64,000 nucleotides of DNA from Intestinimonas sp052065695. Its GTDB lineage: Bacteria > Bacillota > Clostridia > Oscillospirales > Oscillospiraceae. The stretch is taken from the NCBI RefSeq assembly GCF_052065695.1, contig NZ_JBQHTM010000009.1:1-64000 (forward strand). Reading direction: 5' to 3'. This document shows positions 50,185 through 58,721 of this stretch, piece after piece. The number at the start of each line of letters is the position of its first letter. The first letter of the stretch is position 1. The notes under the pieces were generated by a model that was not told the DNA's origin, did not search any database, and was given only the letters and a program-made list of their open reading frames with translations. Both the position numbers and the translations under genes were made by a program.

Positions 50185-50705
50185 TTGGAAAACAAGGCAT
50201 ATGAGACCATTCTGGGGCGCCGGAGCATCCGGGCCTTTCAGCCCAAGCAGGTGGAGCAGAAGGACCTGGACGCGGTGCTCCAGGCGGGGCTGTATGCCCC
50301 CTGCGGAATGGGCAGCCAAATGGTGACCCTGGTGGCCGTCCAGGACCCGGAGGTCGGGAGTAAGCTGTCCGCCATGAACGCCGCCATTATGGGCACCAAC
50401 AGTGATCCCTATTACGGAGCTCCCACCATCGTGGTGGTGCTGGCGTCTCCGGAGCGGTATACCTGGGTGGAGGACGGCAGCTGTGCCCTGACCGTCATGA
50501 TGGAGGCCGCCCACGCCCTGGGCCTGGGCTCCTGCTGGATTCACCGGGCGCGGGAGATGTTCGACAGCGACGAGGGCAAGGCCCTGCTCAAGGTGTGGGG
50601 TGTCCCCGAGGGCATGCGGGGCGTGGGTGCCCTGGCCCTGGGCTATCCTGCGGTGAAGCACCCAAAGCGCCCGAGCGGAAGCCAGGCCGCGTCTTTAAGA
50701 TCTGA
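50185..50705 (+). CDS. Nitroreductase family protein with apparent C-terminal frameshift
   Basis: This FMN-dependent nitroreductase-like protein of about 173 residues has ETILGRRSIRAFQPKQVEQ, APCGMGSQMVTLVAV, APTIVVVLASPERY and GLGSCWIHRAREMFDSDEGK. The frame that begins at TTG 50185 runs past the terminator to 50814. Around 50662, a one-base shift (restoring a fourth C in AAGCACCC) instead gives KHPKAPERKPGRVFKI and a TGA at 50703-50705. That is the usual family ending and lies just before the terminator. A deletion or base-call error is likely. Confidence 0.8.
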
Positions 50706-50710
50706 AGGCG

Positions 50711-50748
50711 AAAAAGCCGTCCGGTTCTTTGAACCGGACGGCTTTTTT
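50711..50748. terminator. Convergent terminator
   Basis: AAAAAGCCGTCCGGTTC pairs with GAACCGGACGGCTTTTT around a 3-base loop. It lies between the nitroreductase and the substrate-binding protein gene. Confidence 0.92.
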
Positions 50749-50761
50749 CCTGTGCGGACAT

Positions 50762-51730
50762 TCAGAGGGGGAGCGCATTCTCCAGGTCGGCGAGCATGGT
50801 GTCCAGGGCGGTGATGCCGCCCTCGGCGGTGTACCACACGGCGGGGTGGGCCAGGTAGACGATGCGGTCGTTTTTGTAGGCGGTGGTTCCCATGACCAGC
50901 TGGTTCTCCACGATCTCCCGGGCCAGCTTGGCGCCCTCGGTGGCAATGGCGGCGTCCCGATCCAGGACGAAGATGTAGTCGGGGTCCTTGTCCACCACGA
51001 ACTCGAAGGAGGCCTCGTTTCCGTGGGTGGAGGTGTCGAGAGAGGCGTCCACGCCGATGTTGTCAAAGCCCAGCTCCCGGCCAATGATGGAGCAGCGGCC
51101 GTCGCTGCCCAGCACGTTGAAGCTGCCGCTGGTGCACATGCCCACGATAGCGGTCTTGCCGGCGGCAAAGGCGGACAGGGTAGCGATGCGGCCCTCAAAG
51201 TCTGCCATGAGCTCGTCCACCTTGTCATCCAGACCGAACAGGGAGGCCACGGAGGCGGCGTTCCGTCGGACGCTCTCCACCACTCCCAGGTCGGTGTCGG
51301 TGGAGAGGTAGACCACAGGGGCGATCTCGCTGAGGGCGGCATAGGAGGTGGCCAGACGGCCGCCGATGAAGATGACGTCGGGGTCACAGGCCATGACGGC
51401 CTCCAGGTCGGCCTCCTTGATGGTGCCCAGATCGGCAATGCCGCCGCCGATGTAGCCCTGGAGGTAGTCCAGGCTGGTGTCGGCGGTGCCCACCACCCGG
51501 TCGCCCACGCCCAGGGCGTCCAGAATGTCCAGAGCGGCCATATCCAGCACGGCCACGCACTGGGGGTCATAGGGGACCTCCACCTCCACCGCCTCCTTGG
51601 CGCCGTTGAGGGAGGCGACGGTGACGGTGGCGGAGGGCTCCGCGGGGGCGGAGGAGGACGCGCCGCCGGAGCAGGCGGCCAGGGAGAGGGACAGGCCCAG
51701 GGCCAGGGCCAGAGAGACGAGCTTCTTCAT
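50762..51730 (-). CDS. Siderophore ABC transporter substrate-binding lipoprotein
   Basis: This 322-residue protein has a lipoprotein signal (MKKLVSLALALGLSLSLAAC, lipobox LAAC) and a class III periplasmic-binding fold: VVGTADTSLDYLQGYIGGG, DPDVIFIGGRLATSYAAL and KDPDYIFVLDRDAAI. It resembles YclQ/FatB-type petrobactin or catecholate siderophore binders. It is the last gene of a four-gene iron operon, 41 bp after the ATPase gene. Confidence 0.9.
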   Translation of the reverse strand: MKKLVSLALALGLSLSLAACSGGASSSAPAEPSATVTVASLNGAKEAVEVEVPYDPQCVAVLDMAALDILDALGVGDRVVGTADTSLDYLQGYIGGGIADLGTIKEADLEAVMACDPDVIFIGGRLATSYAALSEIAPVVYLSTDTDLGVVESVRRNAASVASLFGLDDKVDELMADFEGRIATLSAFAAGKTAIVGMCTSGSFNVLGSDGRCSIIGRELGFDNIGVDASLDTSTHGNEASFEFVVDKDPDYIFVLDRDAAIATEGAKLAREIVENQLVMGTTAYKNDRIVYLAHPAVWYTAEGGITALDTMLADLENALPL

Positions 51731-51771
51731 GTGGGGGAACTCCTTTTCATCAAAAGTACGGAAAATAGGGG

Positions 51772-52524
51772 TCAATAGTAGATGGACAGGGGCTTTCCCT
51801 GGATGTTCAGGATCTCAAAGTCCACCCGGTAGATCTCGGACAGGTTCTCCTTGGTGATGACCTCCTCCACGGTGCCGAACCTGGCGATCCTGCCGTCCTT
51901 GAAGGCGCAGATGTAGTCGGAGTAGAAGGCGGCGTAGTTGATCTCATGGAGGACCAGAATCACTGTCTTACCCAACTCGTCGCAGAGCCGGCGGACGATC
52001 TTCATCATGTTGGTGGCATGGTAGATGTCCAGGTTGTTGGTGGGCTCGTCCAGAAGGATGTACTCGGTGTCCTGGGCGATGACCATGGCGATCATGGCCC
52101 GCTGGCGCTGTCCGCCGGAGAGCTCGTCGATAAAGCGGTCCTGGAACTCCTCCAGCTCCATGTAGGAGATGGCCCGGTCGATGATGGCCCGGTCCTCGTC
52201 GGTGAGACGGCTGCCCGAGTAGGGGAAGCGGCCAAAGGCCACCAGCTCCCGGACGGTGAGCTTCATCTGGATGCTGTTGCTCTGGGTGAGGATGGCCAGG
52301 CGCTTGGAGAGCTCCTTGCTCTTCCACTTGCCGATGTCCTTGCCCTCGAAGTCCACAAGGCCGCTGTCGTGGGCGATGAGCCGGGAGATCATGCCCATCA
52401 CCGTGGATTTTCCAGCGCCGTTGGGGCCGATGAGGGAGATGACCTTCCCCTTGGGGATGGTGAAGCTGACGGCGTCCACCACGGTCTTGCCGTCATAGCG
52501 TTTGGTCAGTTCGGAGATCCTCAT
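51772..52524 (-). CDS. Siderophore ABC transporter ATPase
   Basis: This 250-residue ATPase has Walker A GPNGAGKSTVMGM, Q-loop LTQSNSIQMKLTV, signature ELSGGQRQRAMIAMVIAQDT, Walker B YILLDEPTNNLD and H-loop VLHEINYAA. The pattern is that of YclP/FecE iron-siderophore importers. It lies 3 bp downstream of the second permease gene. Confidence 0.94.
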   Translation of the reverse strand: MRISELTKRYDGKTVVDAVSFTIPKGKVISLIGPNGAGKSTVMGMISRLIAHDSGLVDFEGKDIGKWKSKELSKRLAILTQSNSIQMKLTVRELVAFGRFPYSGSRLTDEDRAIIDRAISYMELEEFQDRFIDELSGGQRQRAMIAMVIAQDTEYILLDEPTNNLDIYHATNMMKIVRRLCDELGKTVILVLHEINYAAFYSDYICAFKDGRIARFGTVEEVITKENLSEIYRVDFEILNIQGKPLSIYY

Positions 52525-52527
52525 GGA

Positions 52528-53505
52528 TCACACCTTCTTTCTCGTCAGCAGTAAGTAGAGGAAGTAGAGGCCGCCGCCTACGGTGATAAAGACGCTCACG
52601 GGCACGGCGTAGGTGTAGATATGCTCCACGATGAGCTGTCCGCCCACCAGTACCCCCATGCCGAAGAGGGCGGAGCCCAGGATGAGCTGGCTGTGGCGGT
52701 AGGTCCGGAGGAGCTGCCGGGAGAGGTTGGCGATGATGAGCCCCAGGAAGGAGATGGGGCCCACCATGGCGGTGGCCACGGCGATGCACAGGGTCACCCC
52801 CAGAAGCAGCCGGCGGACGCAGCGGTCGTAGTCCACCCCCAGGTTGATAGCCTTGTCCTTGCCCAACGTAAGCACATCCAGCAGGGCCAGCTCTTTCCGC
52901 AGGGCAAAGGTGATGCCTGCTAGCAGCAGGGTAGAGAAGAGGAGGATCTCTGAGTTGATGTTGCTGAAGCTGGCCACCAGGGAGGTGAGCAGGGTGTCGT
53001 ACTCGTTGGGGTCCATGACCCGGGTGAGGGTGGTCTGGATGCTGCCGAAGAAGGAGGTGAGCACCGTCCCCACCAGCAGCACGTACAGCACGTTGTGCCG
53101 GGTCTTTTTAAAAATCCAGCTGTAGACCACCGTAGCGGTGAGGCCCATGAGCACCACGTCCACGGCAAAGGAGAGGTTGGTGTTGGCGGCCATGAGGCTG
53201 CCCGAGCCCAGAAAGAAGACCACCGCCGTGTGGATAAGGGTGTAAAGAGAGTTCATGCCCAGCAGGCAGGGGGTGACGATGGTGTTATTGATGACGGACT
53301 GAAAGACGATGGAGGCGCCGCCGATGGCGAAGGCGGTGAGGAGCATGGCCAGGAGCTTGGGGGTGCGAAGCTTCATGGCATACCACAGGAGTCTAGTATT
53401 TCCAAAATTCACCTCTATCAATAGATAGCTGACGGCACAGAGCAAGACCAGAAGGGTGAGGAGCAGCAGCTTCCGGCGATTGCTGCGGATGGCAGACAGG
53501 TTCAC
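52528..53505 (-). CDS. Siderophore ABC transporter permease (YclO-like)
   Basis: This 325-residue FecCD-family permease has about nine membrane helices. VGPISFLGLIIANLSRQLLR and the C-terminal LILGSALFGMGVLVGGQLIV are the coupling region and the last helices. Its start overlaps the stop of the first permease gene (ATGA at 53505-53502). Confidence 0.92.
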   Translation of the reverse strand: MNLSAIRSNRRKLLLLTLLVLLCAVSYLLIEVNFGNTRLLWYAMKLRTPKLLAMLLTAFAIGGASIVFQSVINNTIVTPCLLGMNSLYTLIHTAVVFFLGSGSLMAANTNLSFAVDVVLMGLTATVVYSWIFKKTRHNVLYVLLVGTVLTSFFGSIQTTLTRVMDPNEYDTLLTSLVASFSNINSEILLFSTLLLAGITFALRKELALLDVLTLGKDKAINLGVDYDRCVRRLLLGVTLCIAVATAMVGPISFLGLIIANLSRQLLRTYRHSQLILGSALFGMGVLVGGQLIVEHIYTYAVPVSVFITVGGGLYFLYLLLTRKKV

Positions 53506-54533
53506 AGAGCGTTCCCTCCTTCCAGCTGGGTGGGGGCCTGGCAGCAGCCGGAGCCGCCCCCCAGACGGATGGCCTTCCGCCCGTGCTTCAGGCGGTAGAA
53601 CAGCAGGCCAATGAAGACGAGGCTGCCCAGAATGCCCACGATGAGCTCGATGGGCAGCTCATAGGGGTAGATGACCACCCGGCCGAGCATGTCGCAGGCC
53701 AGTACGAAGAGGGCGCCGAAGAGGGCGGTATCCACCAGGGTGCCCCGGATCTTGTCCCCCTTGAACATGGCCACCACGTTGGGGACGATGAGGCCGATAT
53801 AGGAGATGGAGCCCACCACCACCACGATGGCCGCCGTGATCATGGCGGCGATGGTGAGACCCAGGAAGAGAACCACGTTGTAGGGCACGCCCAGGTTTTT
53901 GGAAAAGTCCCGGCCCATGCCCACGATGTTGAAGTGGTTGGCGAAGAGGAAGGCCAGCACCACCAGGGGCACCGCTAGCCAAACGATCTCATACCGGCCC
54001 TTGAGGACCAGTGAGAAGTGGCCCACCAGCCAGGAGGAGAGGGCCTGGGTCATCTCGTATTTATAGGCCAGATAGCTGGTGACACCACCGATGACGTTGC
54101 CGAACATGATGCCCACCAGGGGTACCATGACCGCGTCCTTGAACTGGATACGCTGGATGAACCAGACGAAGATCCAGGTGCCCAGAACGGCAAAGACAAA
54201 AGCGAAGATGGCCCGGCTCCACAGAGTGGAGGTTGGGAGGAATAGTAGGGCCAGCAGGATACCGAACTGGGCTGAGGAGATGGTAGCGCCAGTGGTGGGG
54301 GAGACAAACTTGTTGCTGCACAGCTGCTGCATGATGAGACCGGCGACACTCATACCCACGCCGGTGCACAGGATGGCCAGAAGCCGGGGCAGACGGGAGA
54401 TGAGCAGAAGCTCCAGGTCTCCGGACAAGATGGCGCCCGGGGTCAGGTCGATGACGCCCACGAAGAGGGAAAACACTGACAGCAGGAGCAAGGCTAGAGA
54501 CAGGATCAGGGTGGAACGGGACAGACGAATCAT
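53502..54533 (-). CDS. Siderophore ABC transporter permease (YclN-like)
   Basis: This 343-residue FecCD-family permease starts MIRLSRSTLILSLALLLL after AGGAGGTACT. The segments TTGATISSAQFGILLALLF and VGSISYIGLIVPNVVAMFKG are typical. The last 20 residues are cysteine- and glycine-rich. It leads the four-gene iron uptake operon. A DtxR-like inverted repeat lies 22 bp upstream of its start. Confidence 0.92.
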   Translation of the reverse strand: MIRLSRSTLILSLALLLLSVFSLFVGVIDLTPGAILSGDLELLLISRLPRLLAILCTGVGMSVAGLIMQQLCSNKFVSPTTGATISSAQFGILLALLFLPTSTLWSRAIFAFVFAVLGTWIFVWFIQRIQFKDAVMVPLVGIMFGNVIGGVTSYLAYKYEMTQALSSWLVGHFSLVLKGRYEIVWLAVPLVVLAFLFANHFNIVGMGRDFSKNLGVPYNVVLFLGLTIAAMITAAIVVVVGSISYIGLIVPNVVAMFKGDKIRGTLVDTALFGALFVLACDMLGRVVIYPYELPIELIVGILGSLVFIGLLFYRLKHGRKAIRLGGGSGCCQAPTQLEGGNAL

Positions 54534-54554
54534 AGTACCTCCTTCTGCGACTGA

Positions 54555-54570
54555 GTTAGTTAAAACTAAC
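54555..54570. promoter_or_regulatory. DtxR/IdeR-like operator upstream of the iron transporter
   Basis: GTTAGTT-AA-AACTAAC is a perfect 7-bp inverted repeat with a 2-base spacer. It resembles DtxR-family iron boxes (core TTAGGTTAGnCTAACCTAA). Iron repression of the operon is inferred. No regulator gene is adjacent. Confidence 0.6.
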
Positions 54571-54735
54571 CATATAACAAAAAGAACGTGACAGGCAAGA
54601 CGACTGGTCTTACATGTCACATCCATGCACGTCGCATGAAAAAGAATACCACAAATGGTTAGCAACAGGCAACTGTAAATGAGTTACAAAAATAGCGTCC
54701 GTATGACAGGGGGATTACTGGCAATATAAATAGAT

Positions 54736-54775
54736 GGGACCCGCCTCTGACCGGATAGGGTCGGAGACAGGTCCC
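54736..54775 (-). terminator. Hairpin downstream of the repeat-protein region
   Basis: GGGACC-CUCUGACC-type arms (54736-54752 with 54759-54775) form a stem with a 3x3 internal loop. No T run follows on the minus strand, so its role as terminator is uncertain. Confidence 0.35.
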
Positions 54776-54780
54776 GGTGT

Positions 54781-55011
54781 TCAGAAAAAGGGAAAGGGGT
54801 CTCGCTGCCATCCGCAGCGCAGGGTGGCTGGGTCATGACACAGAGTCAGTGCGGCGCCGGGGGGCAGGCGCAGGAGCAGTCGGATGCCGCCGGCGCCCCG
54901 ACAGAGGGTCAGGATATAGACTCCGGGAAAGAGGCCGCTGAAGAGAGCAGTGTCAGTGGATAGCAACGGCCTGGTCGAGAAGGAGGGGTGGCACCAGCGC
55001 TGCAAGGTCAC
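54781..55011 (-). CDS. Hypothetical protein, possibly a frameshifted tail of the repeat protein
   Basis: A frame of 76 residues begins at GTG 55011 with no ribosome site. The same frame is open upstream to about 55145, within a few bases of the stop of the Cna-like repeat gene, without another start codon. It reads LRLCSAPGRCALRVCLCSPC, then FSGLFPGVYILTLCRGAGGI and LPPGAALTLC, which looks beta-rich and protein-like. It may be a separate small gene, or the C-terminal domain of 55152-56009 in a shifted frame. Confidence 0.35.
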   Translation of the reverse strand: MTLQRWCHPSFSTRPLLSTDTALFSGLFPGVYILTLCRGAGGIRLLLRLPPGAALTLCHDPATLRCGWQRDPFPFF

Positions 55012-55151
55012 GCTGTCCCAGGGGCAGGGGGAACAGAGACAGACACGAAGGGCGCAGCGTCCAGGGGCAGAGCACAGCCGCAGGTCCTGTGCCGCCTCCT
55101 CATCGGTGCGGAGACAGAAGACGGAGCCCTGGGCCAGACCGGAGGGACGGG

Positions 55152-56009
55152 TTACTGACTGACTTTGGCCTTGACCAGATACTGACCGCCGGTGACGCCG
55201 CCAAAGAGGTAGTTTCCCGTGCTGTTGGTCTTGGTGGAGGCCAGCAGAATCTCACGGGTCGTGGTGCCCTCGGTGATTACCTGATAGAGTCCCACAAAGC
55301 AATCTGCCACGGCATTGCCATTCTGGTCTGTGACGATACCGCTGACGGTTCCGTTGTAGGTCCGGGCATCCACCAGGATGGTCATGACCAGGTTGGCGGT
55401 AGAACCGCTGGTGATAGTGGTGGTCATAGGTGCGGTGGTCACACAGCCGTCGGCGGAAGCCACAATGCTGTAAATACCGTCGGCCACATCATAGAACAGA
55501 AACTCGCCGTCGGCGGCGGTGTAGGTGGTGGCGATGGTCTCACCCAAGGTGTTGCGGAGGGAGACCTTGGCCCCGCCCAAGGGGGTGCCCGTTGTACCAG
55601 CGACGGTCAGAATACCGGCAATGGCACCCAGAGCCAGAGTGGTGTCGGCGGTGCAGAAGAGCGGGATGGCGGTGGTGTCCCCGCTGGAGAGGGTGACGCC
55701 CACGGAAGAACTCATCAGATAGCCGTCGGCAACGGCGGCGATGCTGTAAGTCCCGGCGGGGACACCATTCAGGGTGTACTCGCCCAGGGCGTTGGTCATA
55801 GTGTGCTGATAGGGGAGGCCGGCGCTGTCAAAGAGCTTGACGGTGGCGTCGGGGATAGGATCGGTGCCGTCGGTGACGGTACCGGTCACGGTGGCCAGAA
55901 CGGTTGGGGCGGGAGGAAGGGTCAGGTTGACAGCCTCCTCCTGGGTGCCCTGGATCTGGAAGTTGGTGCTGTACGTCAGGCCATAAAGGTCCTGCTGAAT
56001 GTCGGCCAT
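55152..56009 (-). CDS. Protein with three carboxypeptidase-regulatory-like (Cna_B-type) repeats
   Basis: The 285-residue protein starts MADIQQDLYGLTYSTNFQIQ after AGGAGG. It contains three beta-sandwich repeats at about 38-115, 120-195 and 205-285. Each has a G-V/I-V-T-D...G-x-P-I-P-x-A-x-V-x-L start and a GEY/GEF/GNY...L-x-G-V-x-x-G-x-Y end. There is no signal peptide or sortase signal. Such repeats often act as structural or adhesion modules. Neighbouring the phage-tube-like gene (56406) on the same strand, it might be part of a particle, but this is speculative. Confidence 0.8.
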   Translation of the reverse strand: MADIQQDLYGLTYSTNFQIQGTQEEAVNLTLPPAPTVLATVTGTVTDGTDPIPDATVKLFDSAGLPYQHTMTNALGEYTLNGVPAGTYSIAAVADGYLMSSSVGVTLSSGDTTAIPLFCTADTTLALGAIAGILTVAGTTGTPLGGAKVSLRNTLGETIATTYTAADGEFLFYDVADGIYSIVASADGCVTTAPMTTTITSGSTANLVMTILVDARTYNGTVSGIVTDQNGNAVADCFVGLYQVITEGTTTREILLASTKTNSTGNYLFGGVTGGQYLVKAKVSQ

Positions 56010-56132
56010 AACTACGATTACCTCCTGAACGATCGGTGACAGGCGGGGCAGCTGCCCCGCCACCACAAGCTATGCGCCAGCCGGCCGATGGGTGACGTCT
56101 ATTTTGCATAGGCATAAAAAGACGTGGTCGCA

Positions 56133-56183
56133 AAGCGGACTTTGCTCCGACGTGGAACATCCCAACAGTATAGATGCCAGCGG
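56133..56183. repeat. Dispersed intergenic repeat motifs
   Basis: AAGCGGACTTTGCTCCGACG with TGG (56133-56155) recurs at 59634-59660 as AAGCGGACTTTGCGCCGACG followed by ACGTGG. Part of it (TGCTCCGACGTGG) also occurs at 56982-56994 beside tRNA-Leu. A second pair, CAACAGTATAGATGCCAGCGG (near 56163) and CAACGGTATAGATGCCGGGG (near 56320), flanks the gap between the two phage-like genes. The remainder of 56010-56405 holds one terminator and no gene. Confidence 0.5.
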
Positions 56184-56274
56184 CCCAAAACCTTGGCGCA
56201 GGGCAAATTCACCATTCACCACGCCCAAGTATTTGAATTTAAAGGGCGGAGGCGGCTCCTGGCCGCCGAAACCC

Positions 56275-56310
56275 AAAAAGAAAGACACGCCTAAGCATGT
56301 CTTTCTTTTT
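56275..56310 (-). terminator. Terminator after the gp19-like gene
   Basis: AAAAAGAAAGACA (56275-56287) pairs perfectly with TGTCTTTCTTTTT (56298-56310). On the minus strand it ends in a T run about 95 bp after the stop at 56406. Confidence 0.85.
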
Positions 56311-56405
56311 GGAAGATCGCAACGGTATAGATGCCGGGGATATTTCCATTAGATAAGTATTGACTTTAAGCGGTATTTTGATTAGCCTAGGCCTGCAGTA
56401 TGGTT

Positions 56406-56840
56406 TTATTTGGTTCGAGCAATGCCTTCGCATACAAGTTCCAGACTCTCGATAGCCACCTCCCTGCTGGTGGCATTAAAGTCCGGCGCTGCGTACTTGG
56501 TGGGCCAGGCGTTCTCTAATCGCCAGGAGGCCGCTTCTCTCATTTCGTCATCCATCAGCGTGATGACCACCGTTTTGCGGGAAGGTTTGCCATCCTGAAT
56601 CGCTTTTATCCAATCCACAAATATATGGGACTGGGTGGTGCCGCGCTTGAGGATAACATGGGAATATTTCAAAATCCCGAGTTGTCTGCCTGGAACTTTA
56701 CCGCCTATATTATGCTCACGATATTCCACGGGGTCAGATGAGATATCTGGAGCAGACACTTCGCTGAACCCGGCCTCCTCCTTCTGCTCGACCAGCACCT
56801 TGTAATGATACTTTTTGTAGGGATACATAATTTCTGCCAT
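56406..56840 (-). CDS. T4 gp19-like phage tail tube / contractile injection system tube protein
   Basis: This 144-residue protein starts MAEIMYPYKKYHYKVLVEQ after GGGAAAGGAGCG. It fits the conserved tail-tube pattern (TIGR02241-type): VEQKEEAGFSEVSAPDISSD, VEYREHNIGGKVPGRQLGIL, the basic motif ILKRGTTQSHIFVDWIKAI, and the end FNATSREVAIESLELVCEGI. These proteins polymerise into the inner tube of contractile tails and extracellular injection systems. No sheath, baseplate or ATPase gene is nearby, so it is an orphan or the remnant of an element beside tRNA-Leu. Confidence 0.82.
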   Translation of the reverse strand: MAEIMYPYKKYHYKVLVEQKEEAGFSEVSAPDISSDPVEYREHNIGGKVPGRQLGILKYSHVILKRGTTQSHIFVDWIKAIQDGKPSRKTVVITLMDDEMREAASWRLENAWPTKYAAPDFNATSREVAIESLELVCEGIARTK

Positions 56841-56951
56841 GGCATGACGCTCCTTTCCCTTAATTGAATTGTAATTGTAACAGTACAGATGTATTGGCTT
56901 TCGGGTTCGATTTGGAGAGGAGGAGCGACGGCGTGAGCGCGATCTGACTTT

Positions 56952-56990
56952 AAAAAAAGTCGGAGCAAGCGATACAGAGCTTGCTCCGAC
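56952..56990 (-). terminator. Terminator of tRNA-Leu
   Basis: On the minus strand a 12-bp perfect stem (56990-56979 with 56970-56959) is followed by ACTTTTTTT, starting 5 bases after the tRNA 3' end. Confidence 0.88.
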
Positions 56991-56994
56991 GTGG

Positions 56995-57078
56995 TGCCGG
57001 TAGTCGGACTCGAACCGACACGATGTCGCCACCAACGGATTTTGAGTCCGTCACGTCTACCAATTCCATCATACCGGC
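56995..57078 (-). tRNA. tRNA-Leu, anticodon CAA
   Basis: The 84-nt minus-strand sequence folds as a class II tRNA. Acceptor GCCGGTA pairs with TACCGGC, with discriminator A. The anticodon stem ACGGA/TCCGT holds the loop CTCAAAA (anticodon CAA). A long variable arm (TGGTGGCGACATCGT) and the T arm GTCGGTTCGAGTCCGAC follow. CCA is not encoded. It reads UUG codons. Confidence 0.95.
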
Positions 57079-57280
57079 GTGGATGATATAGGTGCAGAGA
57101 TTATTATACACAAGGTTGGCCGAGACTGCAAGAGTGGATTTTTGACGTGGCGGAGAAAATTAAAAAATCCCATACCAAACTGGCGGGAAATATGGTATGA
57201 TGATACATACGAGATTGTTGCCCATGAGAGAAAGCGTCCTCACGGGCGGCCGGGCAGTTCCCGGAAAGGAGGCGGCGGAA

Positions 57281-58654
57281 ATGAGAAAGAAATGGATCGG
57301 GGCGGTCATACTCTCCGTGGTCCTTCTGTGCCTTGGCGGCTGTGCGTTCAGCTCACCCGAGGAGCTTTACGCCGTCCCCAAGGCAGCGGAGGATTACAGA
57401 AATCTGCAGGAGCAGATTGACAAGGTACGCAGTGCGGGGGCTGAATACGCCGGTCCGCTGTTCGGCACCAATACTCAGCCCGTTCAGCTCATGGATCTAG
57501 ATGAGGATGGCGTTCAGGAGGCAATTGCCTTCTTCCGAGCCACCAGTGCGGAAGATCCCGACCCGCTGAAGATCTACATCTACCACCAGACGGCAGATGG
57601 GACCTATGAGGTCTGGAACATCATTGAAGGGGATGCTCCCGCCATCAATTCCATCTCCTACGAGGATCTGGACGGCAAGACCGGTCCAAGTGGTCACATG
57701 GACAAGGAGCTGGTGGTGAGCTGGCGGCTGAGCGATAAGATCTACCGACTGGAGGCCTTCTCGATCACCGGGCCGGAGGTGGAGACGCTGCTGCCCGCGG
57801 TATCCTATACTGACTATGTGCTGTGGGATATGGATAAGGACAATCAGAAAGAAATTGTTATGATCACCCTCAACACGGTGGACAGTGTCTACCAGGCCGA
57901 CTATTATGATTACCAGTCCGGTCAGATGATGCTGCGCAGTTCGGCACCTCTGTCGGGTAAGATAACCGGTCTGGCCAGCAATACCAAGCCTCTGGCCAGC
58001 TACCTGTACAACAACGGTATTGCTGAGCCGGCCATCTTTGTAACCTCCAATCTCATCACCGGCATCATCACCGACATTTTTACCTGGCAAAAGGACAAAC
58101 TGGTGAATATCACCTTGAATCCCTCTACTGGTATGAGTGATGATACCTTCCGGCTCAATACCAGCATCTCGATTCAGGACATCAACAACGATGGTTATCC
58201 GGAGGTGCCCAGACCTACCGCCCTACCTACGCCGGATGCCGTTAGCAGTCTGGATTTCTGGCAGGTCGAGTGGATGCAGTACGACCTGAAGGGAAATCCC
58301 ACGGTAGTCTCTACCACCTATTATAACGGCGAGGACGGCTGGTATCTGGCTATGCCGGAGCGCTGGCAGGGACAGGTGGCGCTTTCCCGACTAGACAACA
58401 CCAGCAGTGGGGAGCGGGGCGTCCTTTTCTACCCCTACTCCGCGGAGCCGAGTGAGGGAAATGCCACGCCCAGGCCATTCCTCTCCATATACAAGCTCAC
58501 CGGCCCAAACCGAAAGACACGGGCCAATGCGGAAGGCCGGTTTGTCCTGCTGGAGGAGGATGATGTGATCTATGCCGCAGAATTCCACACCGACAGCGGA
58601 TGGGATTGCGGTGTGGATCAGGAGGGGCTCAAGGCTCTATTTCATTTGATTTAG
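57281..58654 (+). CDS. Putative lipoprotein with integrin/FG-GAP-like repeats
   Basis: This 457-residue protein starts MRKKWIGAVILSVVLLCLGG followed by C, a lipoprotein signal with lipobox LGGC. The mature part contains calcium-binding-like repeats, QLMDLDEDGVQEAIAFF, VLWDMDKDNQKEIVMITL and SIQDINNDGYPEVPRP (DxDxDGxxE pattern as in FG-GAP/VCBS folds). It is likely a surface beta-propeller of unknown function. GGAAAGGAGG precedes the ATG. The two-component system downstream (67 bp) may share its transcript. Confidence 0.82.
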   Translation: MRKKWIGAVILSVVLLCLGGCAFSSPEELYAVPKAAEDYRNLQEQIDKVRSAGAEYAGPLFGTNTQPVQLMDLDEDGVQEAIAFFRATSAEDPDPLKIYIYHQTADGTYEVWNIIEGDAPAINSISYEDLDGKTGPSGHMDKELVVSWRLSDKIYRLEAFSITGPEVETLLPAVSYTDYVLWDMDKDNQKEIVMITLNTVDSVYQADYYDYQSGQMMLRSSAPLSGKITGLASNTKPLASYLYNNGIAEPAIFVTSNLITGIITDIFTWQKDKLVNITLNPSTGMSDDTFRLNTSISIQDINNDGYPEVPRPTALPTPDAVSSLDFWQVEWMQYDLKGNPTVVSTTYYNGEDGWYLAMPERWQGQVALSRLDNTSSGERGVLFYPYSAEPSEGNATPRPFLSIYKLTGPNRKTRANAEGRFVLLEEDDVIYAAEFHTDSGWDCGVDQEGLKALFHLI

Positions 58655-58721
58655 GCACCGGCCGGGCCAGGAAGGTCCGGCGGAGACAGTCCAGACCCAC
58701 AACGGAAGGGAGTGTTCTGCA

